From contig BSBM01001662.1 in assembly GCA_027924585.1 (NCBI GenBank), positions 1,426,001 through 1,490,000 of the forward strand: 64,000 bases of DNA, given 5' to 3'. Source of the stretch: Larix kaempferi. Its lineage: Eukaryota > Streptophyta > Pinopsida > Pinales > Pinaceae. Both the position numbers and the translations under genes were made by a program. Within the stretch, counting starts at the first letter, position 1. The number at the start of each line of letters is the position of its first letter. This document shows positions 32,201-44,039 of the stretch, piece after piece. Under the pieces are notes generated by a model. That model was not told where the DNA came from, ran no database searches, and saw nothing but the letters and a program-made list of their open reading frames with translations.

Positions 32201-33991
32201 TTTATCTCTCTTATTTTAGAGGCATTAGGGTTTCTTGGAGCTTTTCGAGCATCTTGAATACTAGGGCTAGGGTTTCATCCATTGGAGACATTGGAGCCAG
32301 TGTTTTGCTATTAAACCCTAGATTGTACTTGCGGAGTGGAGATAATATAATTTTATTAATATCCAACAAATGACCACTACAGTAGGTCAATGGGACTATC
32401 GACTACAATGATGTCCAAATAAAGTAGGACGGCCAAGACGACTATTATAAAAAGCAAGATATAGAAAGTAAACTATGGCTCTAAGCTAAAGCCTGGAAAA
32501 CCAAACTTTGAAAGTGTCCATATAAAGTAGGAATGCCAAGACGGCTATTATAAAAAGCAAGAAATAGAAACTAAACTATGGCTCTAAGATAAAGCCTAAA
32601 CAACCAAACTTTAAAAGTGTTACGCTCCATATTGTCTGGACTTTGGACCATTCCTTTCAGGATATACCAAAGTGAAGGGGTCTTTTGTCATTGTAAAAGG
32701 CCAAGTGTGGGCTTGATTATGTAAAAGTGTTGGTCTAGTGAGGCTCAAGACCCATGGTCTACTCATGGCAGGTCCTCTTGGTTTTCATTCTAAGGATTAT
32801 TGGCTTAGTGGCTTTCCTGACTACCCATTGATGGGCGGAAGTCCCCCATCATGTTGGGCTTTTGTGCCTTGCATTGGTGCTTCGGTGCTTCTTGGGATGG
32901 ACCCACTAGGACACATGGCTTAGGGGCTCCTAGCCACATTTATGTTTATGCTATGTAGAAGGTGATTGTGCATGTAAGGGTTGTCATAACCACCTTAGCA
33001 CACCCCATTTATGCCCCACTTGGACATTAAAATTTCATGTGTTACCCCTCCTCTTGGTCTCCATGTGCAAAATTCATGATGGTGTCATCCTCTAAAAGAA
33101 AGCCTTACCTTGCTGAAGGGGAGGACATTGAGAGATATTCTACATCGTTGGGGTTAGTTGGGGCATGATGTCCTCCTCCAACTCGCCACTCCCCTCAATT
33201 GAAGCTATTCGCATCATTTTATTATTTTTGCTAGACACAATGGTCACACTAAGAGGGGGGTGAATCAATGTGTAGGCAATTTAACTCATTTTTCAACTTC
33301 TATTAATCAAGAAATTCATCAATGCATTATACTACCATTTACATCATCATTGCATAAGCATCCATCTACTAATCAATATATCATCAACTATATCAAGTAA
33401 CACAACACAAGAGAACATAACATTTGTTTTGTAATTTGTTTTATATGTGTTGTATGTGGAAGACAACAATCTTCGCGATTACAATCAGTACCAACTAATA
33501 AATAGAGCACCAACTCCAATTCCAGGGCCCAGCCTAGTTTTCTTAGATCCAACTAAGAAAGATTGAGGTATCCAAACCTCAGATGCAAGATTAGCTTGCA
33601 TTTACAATTATGTTCACTTATCTCAATCAACTTCTGCTCAACATCAACATACTCATGTCATCACATAAGATTATACATATCATTAACAACAATCATTGTC
33701 ATATCACATCATCTACAACTTGTCACTGCCCTATCAATACTGTCCACTTCAATTACTGTCATTAAAGCAATCTCTATCATTAACATATCACTGTCATAAC
33801 AACTCAATCAATTATCTTTGTTTCATCATTCTGTCCACATTCATGTCATCAACCTGTCATATCATTTGCTATGTTGTAGGTGGCACTGTCATATCAGCTC
33901 ATGTACTTGTAGCTGTCATAGTACTGGGCTGTCATCAATCTGTGTAACCAAGTCCTTCATTGATCATTTCCTTGTTGTACCAAACATGTCA
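32201..33991. other. intron DNA with unclassified repeat fragments
   Basis: Contains a 103 bp tandem duplication (32413-32618). At about 32624, TGTTACGCTCCATATTG resembles the start of a gypsy LTR. At 33247, 'cactaagaggggggtgaatc' looks like a polypurine tract with an LTR start (TGAATC at ~33259) of a Copia-type element. The CAT/CAA-rich stretch 33560-33900 has no recognised coding function. The boundary with hAT A lies near 33992. Confidence 0.4.
32413..32618. repeat. 103 bp tandem duplication
   Basis: Copies begin at 32413 ('gtccaaataaagtaggac') and 32516 ('gtccatataaagtaggaa') and are similar throughout, with moderate divergence. Confidence 0.8.
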
Positions 33992-35086
33992 TCTTGGCCC
34001 TGGTTATGAGAAGATCCGCACTACACTGTTGACAAGTGAGAAGTTACGTTTGGAGGGTGCATTGAACCCCATTCGTAATTCATGGCGCATATCAGGGGTG
34101 TCCATCATTTCTGATGGATTGGAAAGATAAAAGGAATAGGCCTTTGATCAATGTGATTGCTCAAATCCCTAAAGGGGCAACGTTTTTTAAGGCAGTGGAT
34201 TGTGAGGGGCAGCAAAAGGATGCTCAATTCATTGCTGACATCTTGATTGAAGCAATTGAATCTGTGGGGGCAAAAAACGTTGTCCAGGTCATAACAGACA
34301 ATGCAACAGTGTGCAGAGCAGCGGGCCTAATTGTTGAAGGAAAATATCAACACATCTTTTGGGCCCCTTCTGTTATTCATTCATTGAACCTGATGTTGAG
34401 TAAGATGGGGACTCAAATTGAGTGGATGCGAATTATTTTTGAAGAAGCAAAGGAAATACAAGCCTTCATCACAAACCACCACATGTCCCAAGGAATTTAC
34501 AGGGAATTTGCCAAGTTGGAGCTTCTCAAGGTACCAAAAATTTAAAGATTAAAATTTAAACTTGTAAAGTTTGTTTCATAAATGTTAGGAGCATAGGAAT
34601 CTAAATTTTAATTTATTGAAATCTTGTCACTTGCAAGTTGCAGAGACTCGTTTTGCCTCTCACATTATAGTCTTGAAGAGGCTTATGCAGGTGAAAGAAG
34701 CCTTGCAGTCAATGGTATGCAATTCTCTTTGGAATCAATGGAGGCAATCCCAGACTGAAAGAGCACAAACAATGAAGAGGTTGGTTGTTGATGATGAATG
34801 GTGGGATAAGGTGGAGTACCTCTTGGCATTTACTAAGCTACTTGTGGATTTGCTATGCATGTTTGACATAGATAGGCCCAGTTTGGGAGAGGTGTATGAG
34901 GGCATTGACTCCATGATAGAGAAGATACGAGTGGTCATCAATGCCAAGGAGCATGACTCAGATGAAGTCTTATACAGAGAAGTAAAAGACATATTAACGA
35001 AAAGGTGGAACAAGATGACCACTTCATTGCACCTTTTGTCCTTTGCAGTGAATCCTAAATATTATTCTGCAAAGTTACTAAATGAT
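33992..35086 (+). pseudogene. hAT A transposase, central part
   Basis: Starts in 'GPGYEKIRTTLLTSEKLRLE' and carries the two catalytic Asp motifs of hAT transposases, 'VSIISDG' and 'VQVITDNATVCRAAG', then 'FWAPSVIHSLNLML', 'ETRFASHIIVLKRLMQVKEA' and 'LSFAVNPKYYSAKLLND'. One extra T at about 34111 shifts the frame. About 107 bases (34531-34637) between 'LELLK' and the 'VAETRF' segment behave like an intron starting GT. The reading stops at the solo-LTR insertion at 35087 and resumes at 40712. Confidence 0.85.
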
Positions 35087-35571
35087 TGTAATGCCCGCCT
35101 CGGTACTTTAACTGATTAGAATAATGAGGACACTAGTTTTGAAGTGACCCGGTTTTATAAAACTTAGATCATGGAAATTGCTTTGAGAATTATCATGTGA
35201 ATGGAAATGATTATATGAATGATAGATGAATGCTCGACTGACTGAGAAATGATGGTGAATGATGAAAATGATTTATAATGAAAATGAGTAATTTGTATGC
35301 TCAATTGACTGAGACATGATGGTAAATGATGAGTAATTTGTATGCTCGACTGACTGAGATACTAGATTGAATGATGGAAATATTTTATAGTGCAGCACTA
35401 CTCATGTGCGCTTGAGTGTGTGCAGTGGCAGGTAAGACAATTTACCGACTAACCCACAAGGGAATTATAGGGGTCGTAAGAACGGAAGGAACACATAGGG
35501 GTACGACGACAGACTGTCGACTCTGAAATAGCAATCCACGCACGGGTAGGAAGCTAAGTCACCTGACACGG

Positions 35572-35644
35572 GGACACGGGACACGAAAATACGAGAGTCC
35601 GACACGGACACGGTGACCCCCGGAATCAGGACACGTAGGACACG
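35572..35644. repeat. left subterminal GGACACG cluster of hAT B
   Basis: Five GGACACG within 73 bases (near 35572, 35579, 35606, 35629, 35638). The mirror cluster at 38926-39083 has about seven, in both orientations. Repeated subterminal motifs are the usual transposase-binding sites of hAT elements. Confidence 0.65.
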
Positions 35645-36049
35645 TTTTATAAACATATATATTTTTTTTTAAACATATTAATATTTAAAAATATAGACAT
35701 ATAGATCCAAAAATCTTTAGAAACTAGAACATTTACAATTTACAAATATGAAATATTCAATAGAAATTAGAATAAAAACACATTAATGATTAGTAGATTA
35801 CACATTGTCATTCACAAATCACGATTCAGTATTCAGTATTCACGAATCACAACACATTTCACATTTGTCATTCACAAATCACAATGAATTATGAGACACA
35901 TAGATGCATGTCGAAACCATATTTCTCTTTAAGTCATCAAAATCAAAATGTATACATATATGTCGGAATGCCACTAGGCACTGGCAAATGCCAAATAGAC
36001 TAATAGTAAATACAAAAACGGGTGGATCAAGATGGTAGAATCCCATATG

Positions 36050-38717
36050 TCAGTAGTCCTCCTCCATGCCTGAATCAACATACTCATCACTACCACTGCC
36101 CTCATCCTCATCCTCCTCCTCCTCTCTGCCCATCTGACGATCTGCATCTGCTGCTGTGGAGGATGACCCCTCTATACAATCACTATCATCAAAAGTGACC
36201 CGCTCTAGCACTGGATCATTAAGATCCAAGTTGGCTAATGCCAACTCAGTACTGCTGTCCAAACCCATATCATCAGGAAAGACATCCCACATCTTTGCCT
36301 TTCCCTTCACCCACTCCTCCCTCTTCCTGTAAATAAGACGAAAGTTGGAGTGCACATACACCATCGACTCTGCCCTGGACTGCTCAAGCCTGCTCTTCTT
36401 CACATTGTACAAGTTCCCATATGTGCTCCAATTCCTCTCACAACAAGAGGATGATGTAACTTGAGAGATGACCTTGAAGGCTAACTTCTGTAGAATAGGG
36501 GATGTTGCCCCATGAGTTTCCCACCAAGCATAGGGTTTCTTACCCTCCCTATCTCTAAGCACATCATAGCCTCCAAATCTCCCAGTGCCAGTGGAAAAAT
36601 CTACAAAGCCCTCCTTCGCCTCCTCAAGCATGTCTCTATCCTGAAATAGCCGTCTAAGTGCTATCTTCCTCCCATTTGCAATCTCTGCATCCATGTGAGG
36701 AGAGACGTTGTGTGAGGCCCCTGATCCACCAGTGAGCCACTCCTGAGTGTAGAACTTGGGGTTCAAGGAGTGGGCCAAGCAATGCAAAGGTGTGCAATTC
36801 TTATCCACCTGGAGATAAGAATATCCCGAATAATGGTCCATAAGTTCTTTGTCGATGTCCCATACTCGGGACACTCATTCTCCATGACAATGGACCTCAT
36901 GGACTCAATCATGGAATCCCACCCCTCATAAACCTCTGTTAGGATGGGCTGGTCCGTGTCTGCAAACCGCAACAAAGAAATGATTGGCTCCGTGATCTTA
37001 ATGGTAAGATCCACCGTGTCCCACCAACCATCATTTAACACCATGTCCTTCACCTTTTGTGAAGCAGCCTAATCCATCTTTCTCCAAAAAGATGAAAACT
37101 CTGAAATCACCATGGACCCAAGAGCGGTTTTGACCTCCGTCAACCTCTTGAGCATGATGAATGAGGATGCAAACCGAGTACCATCATTTAACACCATGTC
37201 CTTCACCTTTTGTGAAGCAGCCAGATCCGTCTTTCTCCAAAAAGACCAAAACTCTGAAATCACCATGGACCCAAGAGCGGTTTTGACCTCCCTCAACCTC
37301 TTGAGCATGATGAATGAGGAAGCAAACCGAGTATCTGCAATCTTCAACAATGAAAGTTGTGTGTAATGTTTGTAGATGGTGAGGGCATTTGTGTGGTTTT
37401 GTACAAAGTTACGGATATGGCGTGCATCCTCAATAAGGTTGTCAATCCATGCCACATCCGAAGCAATGGCTTTCAGTGCTAAATTCAAGGAATGGACAAT
37501 GCAAGGTGTCCAAAAAACCTGTAAGAGCAATAAAAGCATGTATCAATGACTCTACAACACTAACATTGCAATGACCAAATTCAAACAATGAGCAAATTAG
37601 AAATGAAAGGTGTCCAAAATGAACATACCTGTGGATATTTAGCTTCCACAATCATGCCAGCAGCCTTGCAAACAGGTGCATTGTCCGTGATGATTTGTAC
37701 ACACGAATCAACACCTACTTCTTCAATGGTTTTGATGAATAAATCACCCATAAATTGTGCATCCTTGTATTGCCCAAGAGCATCCACCACTTTCAAGAAC
37801 AACGCTCCATTTTGCGAAGATACCATGAAATTGATGAGTGGATGGCATGCGGGATTCGTCCATCCATCAGAAACAATACTCACACCGCATGAGAGCCATG
37901 TTGTTCTAATTGGCTCAAGGATTTTATCTACCTCCTCCTTTGCTTTAACCAACAATGTGGTTCTAAGATTCTTTGAACCAGGAGGCACATAACCATTTGG
38001 AGCTCGTTCCAAGATAGTTTTAACCGTCTCAAAATACAATGGTGATCGTGCAACATTGAATGAGATGAAGTTGAGGTAGAAGAAAAATGCAATGGTAAGG
38101 TCTACCTCTTCTCGCGCCTCTTGTTGGAAAATCCTATCCATTGGACCACCTGTAGATTGCCTCTTTCTTGTTTGATAATTATCCCCACGCCCACGCCCAT
38201 GACTGGTAGGTGGAAATGGAGGCTTGGTGCTAGAGGACTTCCTCAAAAATGGAAGAGAATCATCCTCTTTTTTCTTGCTTACTGTTGCCACCTTCCCTAA
38301 GCCAACATGATCCTCTTTTTCCATATCCCTCCTTTGGTTAACACTCACCGCTTTGCATGAAGAAATCCCACAAGAAGGAAGGGCCAACAAATGGCCCTTA
38401 ACCAGGAAATATGTACTCATGAACTCATGCTTGCAAAAATTGCATCTCCAAGACACATTGCCTCCCCCACCAAGCTTTGCCCCAAGCCCATCTTTCCTTG
38501 TCACATACTTCCACAAAGGGTATTTTTTTTCTTGGGCTTGTTGTCTTGCTAAAACAGGGTTAAATGGAGCCATAGAATGAGCTCCACTAGCAACCGATGG
38601 AGCACTTGACGGAGGAGGAGAACCGCTTGTGCTTGGTGGAATAGGAGGGGAGGCCCTAGATGGTGCATTTCTCCCTTTCCTTTTCCCCCTACCTCCTGCC
38701 CTAGCTGATTGAGACAT
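36050..38717 (-). pseudogene. hAT B transposase (BED finger, DDE core, dimerisation domain), lightly damaged
   Basis: Exon 1 (37629-38717) has a basic G/R/S/P-rich start, a BED-like finger 'WRCNFCKHEFMSTYFLVKGH', then 'GVSIVSDGWTNPACHPLINF' and 'CVQIITDNAPVCKAAGM' with the two catalytic Asp residues. A 110-base intron (37519-37628, GTATGT...TTACAG) leads to 'VFWTPCIVHSLNLALKAIA'. Further on are 'EVYEGWDSMIESMRSI', 'CTPLHCLAHSLNPKFY', 'ERNWSTYGNLYNVKKSRLEQ' and an acidic tail 'REEEEDEDEGSGSDEY'. Damage: a 51-codon in-frame tandem duplication (37028-37333), a TAG inside one of its copies, and a one-base deletion near 36805. Otherwise the protein is complete. Confidence 0.9.
37028..37333 (-). 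repeat. 153 bp in-frame tandem duplication inside the hAT B transposase
   Basis: Copies at 37028-37180 and 37181-37333 are nearly identical. Each codes the 'RFASSFIMLKRL..VKTALG' segment. The copy at 37028 carries the stop ('MD' then TAG). Confidence 0.9.
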
Positions 38718-38925
38718 TCATTTTCTTGTGTGATGGTTGAGCTTGCAATCCTCTCCACAAATCCACCGGAATGCACTTGGAATCGCTTGGAAACAATGGA
38801 TAGCCTTCAAATCTCCTTCACCTGCACATACAACTCACTCTCAACCAATTGCTTCCTTGCAAATGACAAAAAGAAAGCCAAAAATTTGTTTTAAAGCAAA
38901 CCCAGACGCCTTTTTCTGTGCTTCA

Positions 38926-39083
38926 CGTGTCCTGTTTTCCGGGTTCGTGTCCGACAGTCGGGACACGCTAAAATTTTGTGTCCGATTCGTCTTGTAAACG
39001 TGTCCCGATTTCGGATTCGAGGGAAAGTCGAATCGGACACGAATTCATATCGAATCGTGTCCAATTTGATCAACACGGGACAC
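38926..39083. repeat. right subterminal CGTGTCC/GGACACG cluster of hAT B
   Basis: CGTGTCC or its complement near 38926, 38947, 38960, 38999, 39034, 39056 and 39078, with one close variant. It ends at the G run. Confidence 0.65.
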
Positions 39084-40253
39084 GGGGGGGGGGGGGGGGG
39101 GGGGTTCCAACGAATCCGGTTTCTTAGGTAGGAAGTCGTTTCAGCTCACCCGGGGAAGCATGTGTCGTACGGGCGAGGCCATAACGACTTGGTCGCGTAC
39201 GATGAGTTGAAAAGTGCGCGATAAGGAGGACCTTATCCCTCAGCAGCCCTTAGTCTCCAAGAAAGCGTAGTTGGAAGGTCACAGTAAAAATTCCCGATCG
39301 CTACGCAGTACTCCCCATAAGAAGAAAGAAAAAAAATTGTCGACAGAGCCCACCGAAGAGGTACCTAGACAAGAACAAGAAGAAAAAAAAGAAATTGTCG
39401 GAAGGGCCCGCCGAAGAGGTACCTAGACAAGAACAAGAAGAAAGAAAAGAAATTGTCGGAAGGGCCCACCGAAGAACATGAAGAAGTTATCTAATCAATT
39501 ATGCAATTTGGATTTACGCATATAAAGTTTAGAGAAACATAAAGAAAGAATTATATTTATTCAGATAAAAGAAATATCCTATTCCATTTTATTGTAAAAG
39601 AATTGAATTGGATTGGCTACTAAAAGAATCATTTTATTCAAGATTTTATTTAATTGATTTTATTATTTTGATTTACTTTATTTTGATTGATTTTATTATC
39701 TTGAAAAAGGACTAAAAAAGATTTATTTTAGTTGGTTGATTTTATTAATAAAAGAATTAATCCAAGTATTAATGGTTTGATTATTGTGAAAAGAGTTAGA
39801 AACAAAGTGAGATATTATTAAAAGAGCTATTTTATTCTAAATCTTTATTTCTATTATTTTGAAAAAGGATAATATTCTTGATTTTATTATTTTTGAAAAA
39901 GGAAACTGAAGCTAGAAAAAAATTAATGATCATTTTATTTATCATTAATCAAATTATATATAGATTATTTCAAAAGAAAAGAAAAAGAAAAGATTTGAAC
40001 TAGAATAGAAATTATATTAGATAAAATATCATCCTTTATTATAAAAGAAAAAGAAAAGGAAATATAGAGTGAACATGTGTCAAACACAACTAGGACTCTC
40101 TTAAAGACCACTACACCTAACTCCCACTAATTTAGGGAAATAGGTGCACACTTAAGAAAGAGAGAGACACTTGTAATTTGAGAATAATATGAATAAAATA
40201 TTAAATTAAATGATTTATGTGCATGGAAAGACACATGGCACACAGATTTTTGC

Positions 40254-40260
40254 TATAAAA
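40254..40260 (+). promoter_or_regulatory. TATA box of the solo LTR
   Basis: TATAAAA about 450 bases before the LTR end, a normal U3 position. Confidence 0.4.
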
Positions 40261-40711
40261 GAAAGGAGGAGAAGGAGAAAAGGATCTCTTGCTCCCTGGT
40301 GTTGGATGGGCACCGGAATCGAGAATTGATTCTATTGTTATTGTGAGTTGGGCTTAGCTTGACCGAGGATTGGGAGATCCCAGCAGGAAGCTTGCTAGTG
40401 TGTTCTTACGACCCCATTAGCTCGGGGGTTCGGGGTGAAGGAGAGTAACCCCGATACGGTAGGGTGGTCAACCGAGGGGTCTCTTGGTAAAATCGGCAAA
40501 GCTAGAAGCGACTCGGGGAAGATCGACGACCGTACATACAAGGACTTCGTCAACGGAATGCTCATCTACTGTCGAAAGGTATAATGTTCCATTTTTATGT
40601 ACAAGTTGAGTTTATTAAATTTTATTTATGATTCTATATTTGATTTTCAAGTTTTATTAATTTGCATATGATGTTAGTTCTATTTTGGACGTTTTTTTGG
40701 GGGACCCTACA

Positions 40712-40868
40712 ATGATCCAGAAAGAACTGCACCAGCACCAAACAACGACCCAGAAGTCTCCCAAGGGTTTAAGAAAGCTTTTCGAAAGCTATTTGTAGAT
40801 ACTGATATTGCCTACAGATTCGTGAAGAGTTTTCACATTTTGTGGGATTTGAGGGTTTGGGTGCAGGT
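40712..40868 (+). pseudogene. hAT A transposase, small middle segment between two insertions
   Basis: Continues the reading from 35086 after the ATGAT duplication: 'NDPERTAPAPNNDPEVSQGF' then 'KKAFRKLFVDTD'. The next insertion (Copia) lies exactly at the end of this segment at CAGGT, which is also an exon|intron junction (CAG|GT). Confidence 0.8.
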
Positions 40869-42018
40869 TGTTGAAAAGTTACGTAGGAAGTGTTGTTCAC
40901 CTAGTGTTGCCTTGGGGTGGACAGGGAAACTTTAATTAGTGACCCCTAAAAAAAGTTTAATTAATGAAGTGAGATGCACTTCATTAAAAGGTAAGTCATT
41001 CATGGTTTATCCTAAGTTCACATTTAATAAAAGTAAGTGTGATTAATTAAAAAGGGGTGCTCACACTTTATTAAATGACATGAGGTGCACTAAATGTCAT
41101 TTATTAATTATTTAATTGAGCATTTAATGAGAACCCCTCATCTAATCTAATCTAGACCATTAGATTGAAAGAGGAAGTTGCCATGAACAAAAAGGGACTA
41201 GGGCAAGGCTAACTTAATTCATTATTCACTTTTCAAGAGAGAGTTTTGGACAGGAGAGGAGAAGAGAGGAGAAGAGGGTTTGAAGAGATTTCACCCATAA
41301 AAAATTTCTAAAGATTCAAGAGAAGCGCAAGGAAATTCAGGGCACAAATTTCAAGAAGAAGTTGACACTGATTTCGAGAAGAAGTTGGCACAGATTTCGA
41401 GGAAGAAAGTCGACACAAATTTCGAGGAAGGAATTTGTACAACAGGTGGGCACAAATTTCTAAAAAGTCGTACAGCAGTACGAATTTGGCATGAATTTCG
41501 AGAACGGGTACAGAATTTAAATGATGTCTGTACAGTGAAGATATAGCAAATTCTACCACGGTTTTCAAGGCAACAGATTGCACAGAAATCGAGAAGTTCG
41601 TACAACCCACATGTGTGAGCCATACAACACAGTTTTTGAGGTTTTCGTACAGCAGTTCATTGGCATAGTTTTCGAGATGGAAAATGATAAGTACTGTTGT
41701 TTTTATTTATGTATTTTATACCCTGAAGAAATAAAAATTCTCTCTCAGAAACAAGTTTTCCCTTCGGAGTTTTATCTTGGACCGATTGGTCAAAAATATT
41801 GTGTTAAATTTTTAATGTGGTTGGCTGATTTAAATTTATGAGTATGAGTTTATTGGTTGAAAGTTAAAATTTATGAGTTGTGTTGAATTTGAAAAAGAAT
41901 CTCATGTGTTTCAGTTTAGTCATTTTTATGTTAAAAATGCGCATATTGGGGTTTGGGCATTAAACCATGCAGAGAAGCTATCAAACTTGAAACCGGGTTG
42001 GAGTTCCAAAAACTTTCA
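40869..42018 (+). repeat. 5' LTR of the Copia element
   Basis: 1150 bp, directly followed by the primer site. It shares its whole length with the 3' LTR apart from short indels (for example near 40980 and 50615). Confidence 0.92.
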
Positions 42019-42030
42019 TGGTATCAGAGC
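42019..42030 (+). other. primer-binding site, initiator Met tRNA type
   Basis: TGGTATCAGAGC immediately follows the 5' LTR, the standard plant Copia primer site. Confidence 0.9.
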
Positions 42031-42196
42031 AGAGTTAAAGATCACAATTTTAAAACACTCAGAAAATTTCAGATTTGAAGAAAACAGGGGTTTTGAGAAA
42101 AATTTCAGATTTGAAGAAGATTAGGGTTTTGAGAAAAATTCCATAATTGTGAAAAAAGTTCTAGAACAGGTTGCTTGGGCAGTACAGGTTGTAGCC

Positions 42197-42860
42197 ATGG
42201 TGTCTGGACTTAGGGTTGAGGACAGATTAGATGGGGCTACAAATTTTAGCCCATGGAAGGCTAGAATTAAGTTGATACTTGAGGAGAATGAGCTATGGGA
42301 TATAGTGAATAGTACAAAAACAAATCCTGTAACAGTTCCTACCGATGCTACTGATAAGGCAGCTTTTGTGAAAAAGAATGTAAAGGCAAGAAGGATCATA
42401 CTTGATGTCGTGAAGGATCATGTGATCCCACATATTTCAGCGAAGGACCATGCATTTCAGATGTGGGCAGCCTTGATGAGCTTAAACCAAAGCTCCAATG
42501 AGAACAGGAAGATAGTGTTGCGGGAGAAGTTGAAGGCATGGGGACGAATGAGGGCATAGCATCCTATCTTACTAGGATAACACAGGTTAGAGAGGAGCTT
42601 GCCGCGGTTGGTGAGATCATATCGGGCAGTGAGTTGGTACGCACAGCCTTAAATGGCGTGACTCCACCATGGAGTGTGTTTGTACAGACAATGGTTGCTC
42701 GTGAGAACATGCCATCATGGGATCGTCTTTGGGATGATTTCATACAGGAGGAGACACGTAGAGGTTACCTACAAGGCAGATCATCACACCATAGAAATGA
42801 TGAGGAGGATGTAGCATTGGCAGCGAAAGGAAAGAAGAAGAAGAAGTTATATGAGAGGGA
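42197..42860 (+). pseudogene. Copia gag
   Basis: From ATG 42197: 'MVSGLRVEDRLDGATNFSPW', 'KARIKLILEENELWDIV', 'KDHAFQMWAALMSL' and, after a frameshift near 42535, 'ASYLTRITQVREELAAVG' and 'PSWDRLWDDFIQEETRRGYL'. It stops at a lysine run ('KGKKKKKLYE') where the zinc knuckle should follow. Confidence 0.85.
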
Positions 42861-44039
42861 GTCCATGCAGCCTATGTCGTTGAGGGATGTCTTGTATGTC
42901 CCTGGGTTGAAGAAGAACCTTGTTTCAGTTTCTGCTATTGAGGACAAGGGATTTGGAGTATATGTCCTAGGTGGGAAAGTGTATGTGTTTCCCAGAGCAT
43001 CAGGACCATCTACTTCATGTGCCATTGGAGTTATATGAGGAAAACTGTACAAGCTTCTCTTCCAGCCTCATCATGCATTAGCCCATGCGAACAATAGTAC
43101 TGAGATGTGTGAGTTGTGGCACAGGAGGATGGGCCACCTTCATCATTCAACTTTGAGATTGTTGAGGGAGATGTCTACAGGTTTACCTCAATTCAGCACA
43201 GAGCAGGGTGGTGTGTGCAGAGGGTGTGCTTTGGGAAAGTACACCATGACTGTTTTTCCGAGCAGTGACACAAGATCAGGTGGCATACTAGACTTGATTC
43301 ATTCAGACCTATGTGGACCTATTTCTTCGGCATCATTAACAGGATTTGAGTACTATATCAGTTTCATTGATGACCACTCCAGGAAGACCTGGATCTACTT
43401 TCTGAGAAGTAAAAAATCTCAGGAAGTCTTGCAGAGGTTCCAAGAGTTCAAAGCTCTTGTGGAGAACTAAACAGGGAGAAAGATCTAGGCACTCAGGTCA
43501 AACAATGGAGGTTGAGTATACCTCCAAGGAGTTTGATGAGTTTTGCAGACAGGAGGACATCAAGAGGCAGTTGACGGTTCCATACACTCCACAACAGAAC
43601 GAGGTTGTTGAAAGGAAGAACAGAGTGATAGTGGGGGCATCTAGAGCCATGTTGCATGATCAGAGTCTTCCTTTCTTTCTATGGGTTGAGGCTTGTAGTA
43701 CTGTTGTGTATGCTCAGAACAGGAGTCCACACCGAGCATTGGGATGTAAAAATCTTGAGGAGATGTTCACCGAGAAGAGACCTGACATAGGTCACTTCCG
43801 CATAATTGGATGCCTCACATACTCTCATGTCCCTTCTGGGAAGAGGACAAAGTTAGAGCCCACAGCGGAGAGAGGCATTTTTGTTGGTTATGATGAGACT
43901 TCGAAGGCTTTTCACTTATACCTTCCTACACAAAGGAAAGTTGTGGTGAGGAGGGAGGTCAGATTTGAGGAGGAAAAATCCTTCAGGAAGTCTTATGATT
44001 CAGAGGTGGTGGAGCAGCAGGTTGATACTCCACAGGTAT
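42861..44039 (+). pseudogene. Copia integrase, joined to gag by a deletion of the protease
   Basis: The frame passes straight from the gag lysine run into 'PMSLRDVLYVPGLKKNLVSV', which in intact relatives follows the protease. The zinc knuckle and the D-S-G-A protease are therefore missing. Then come the zinc finger 'LWHRRMGHLHHST...CRGCALGK', the core 'LDLIHSDLCGPI' (Asp), 'RSNNGG' where the second catalytic Asp is Asn, and 'PYTPQQNEVVERKNRVIVGA' (Glu). Stops near 43468 and 43486 and a one-base insertion at about 43513 break it. It runs to the insertion at 44040. Confidence 0.88.

Larger units (their letters stand above)
35554..39127 (-). mobile_element. hAT element B, complete ends, inserted in the solo LTR
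   Basis: 3574 bp bounded by imperfect inverted ends CTAAGTCACCTGA (left) and CTAAGAAACCGGA (complement of the right end). The 8 bp GTAGGAAG is duplicated at 35546-35553 and 39128-39135, as expected for hAT. It carries one transposase gene on the minus strand. Clusters of GGACACG/CGTGTCC lie just inside both ends, and a run of 21 G lies at 39084-39104. It is the youngest layer at this site, since the solo LTR around it is itself an insertion. Confidence 0.9.
35087..40711 (+). mobile_element. solo LTR (about 2.04 kb of its own sequence), split by hAT B
   Basis: It starts TGTAATGCCC and ends GGACCCTACA, with ATGAT on both sides (35082-35086, 40712-40716). Without hAT B and one GTAGGAAG it is 2043 bp. 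There is no internal coding sequence and no second LTR, so it is a recombination product. A TATAAAA lies at 40254-40260. Three 58 bp units (last partial) sit at 39334-39479 and 'atgctcgactgactgaga'-type repeats at 35220-35365. Confidence 0.8.

Noticed and set aside
33560-33950. Frames rich in Ser/His/Ile in the CAT-rich stretch upstream of hAT A
   Set aside because: Low-complexity translation of CAT/CAA-rich DNA, open in several frames at once.
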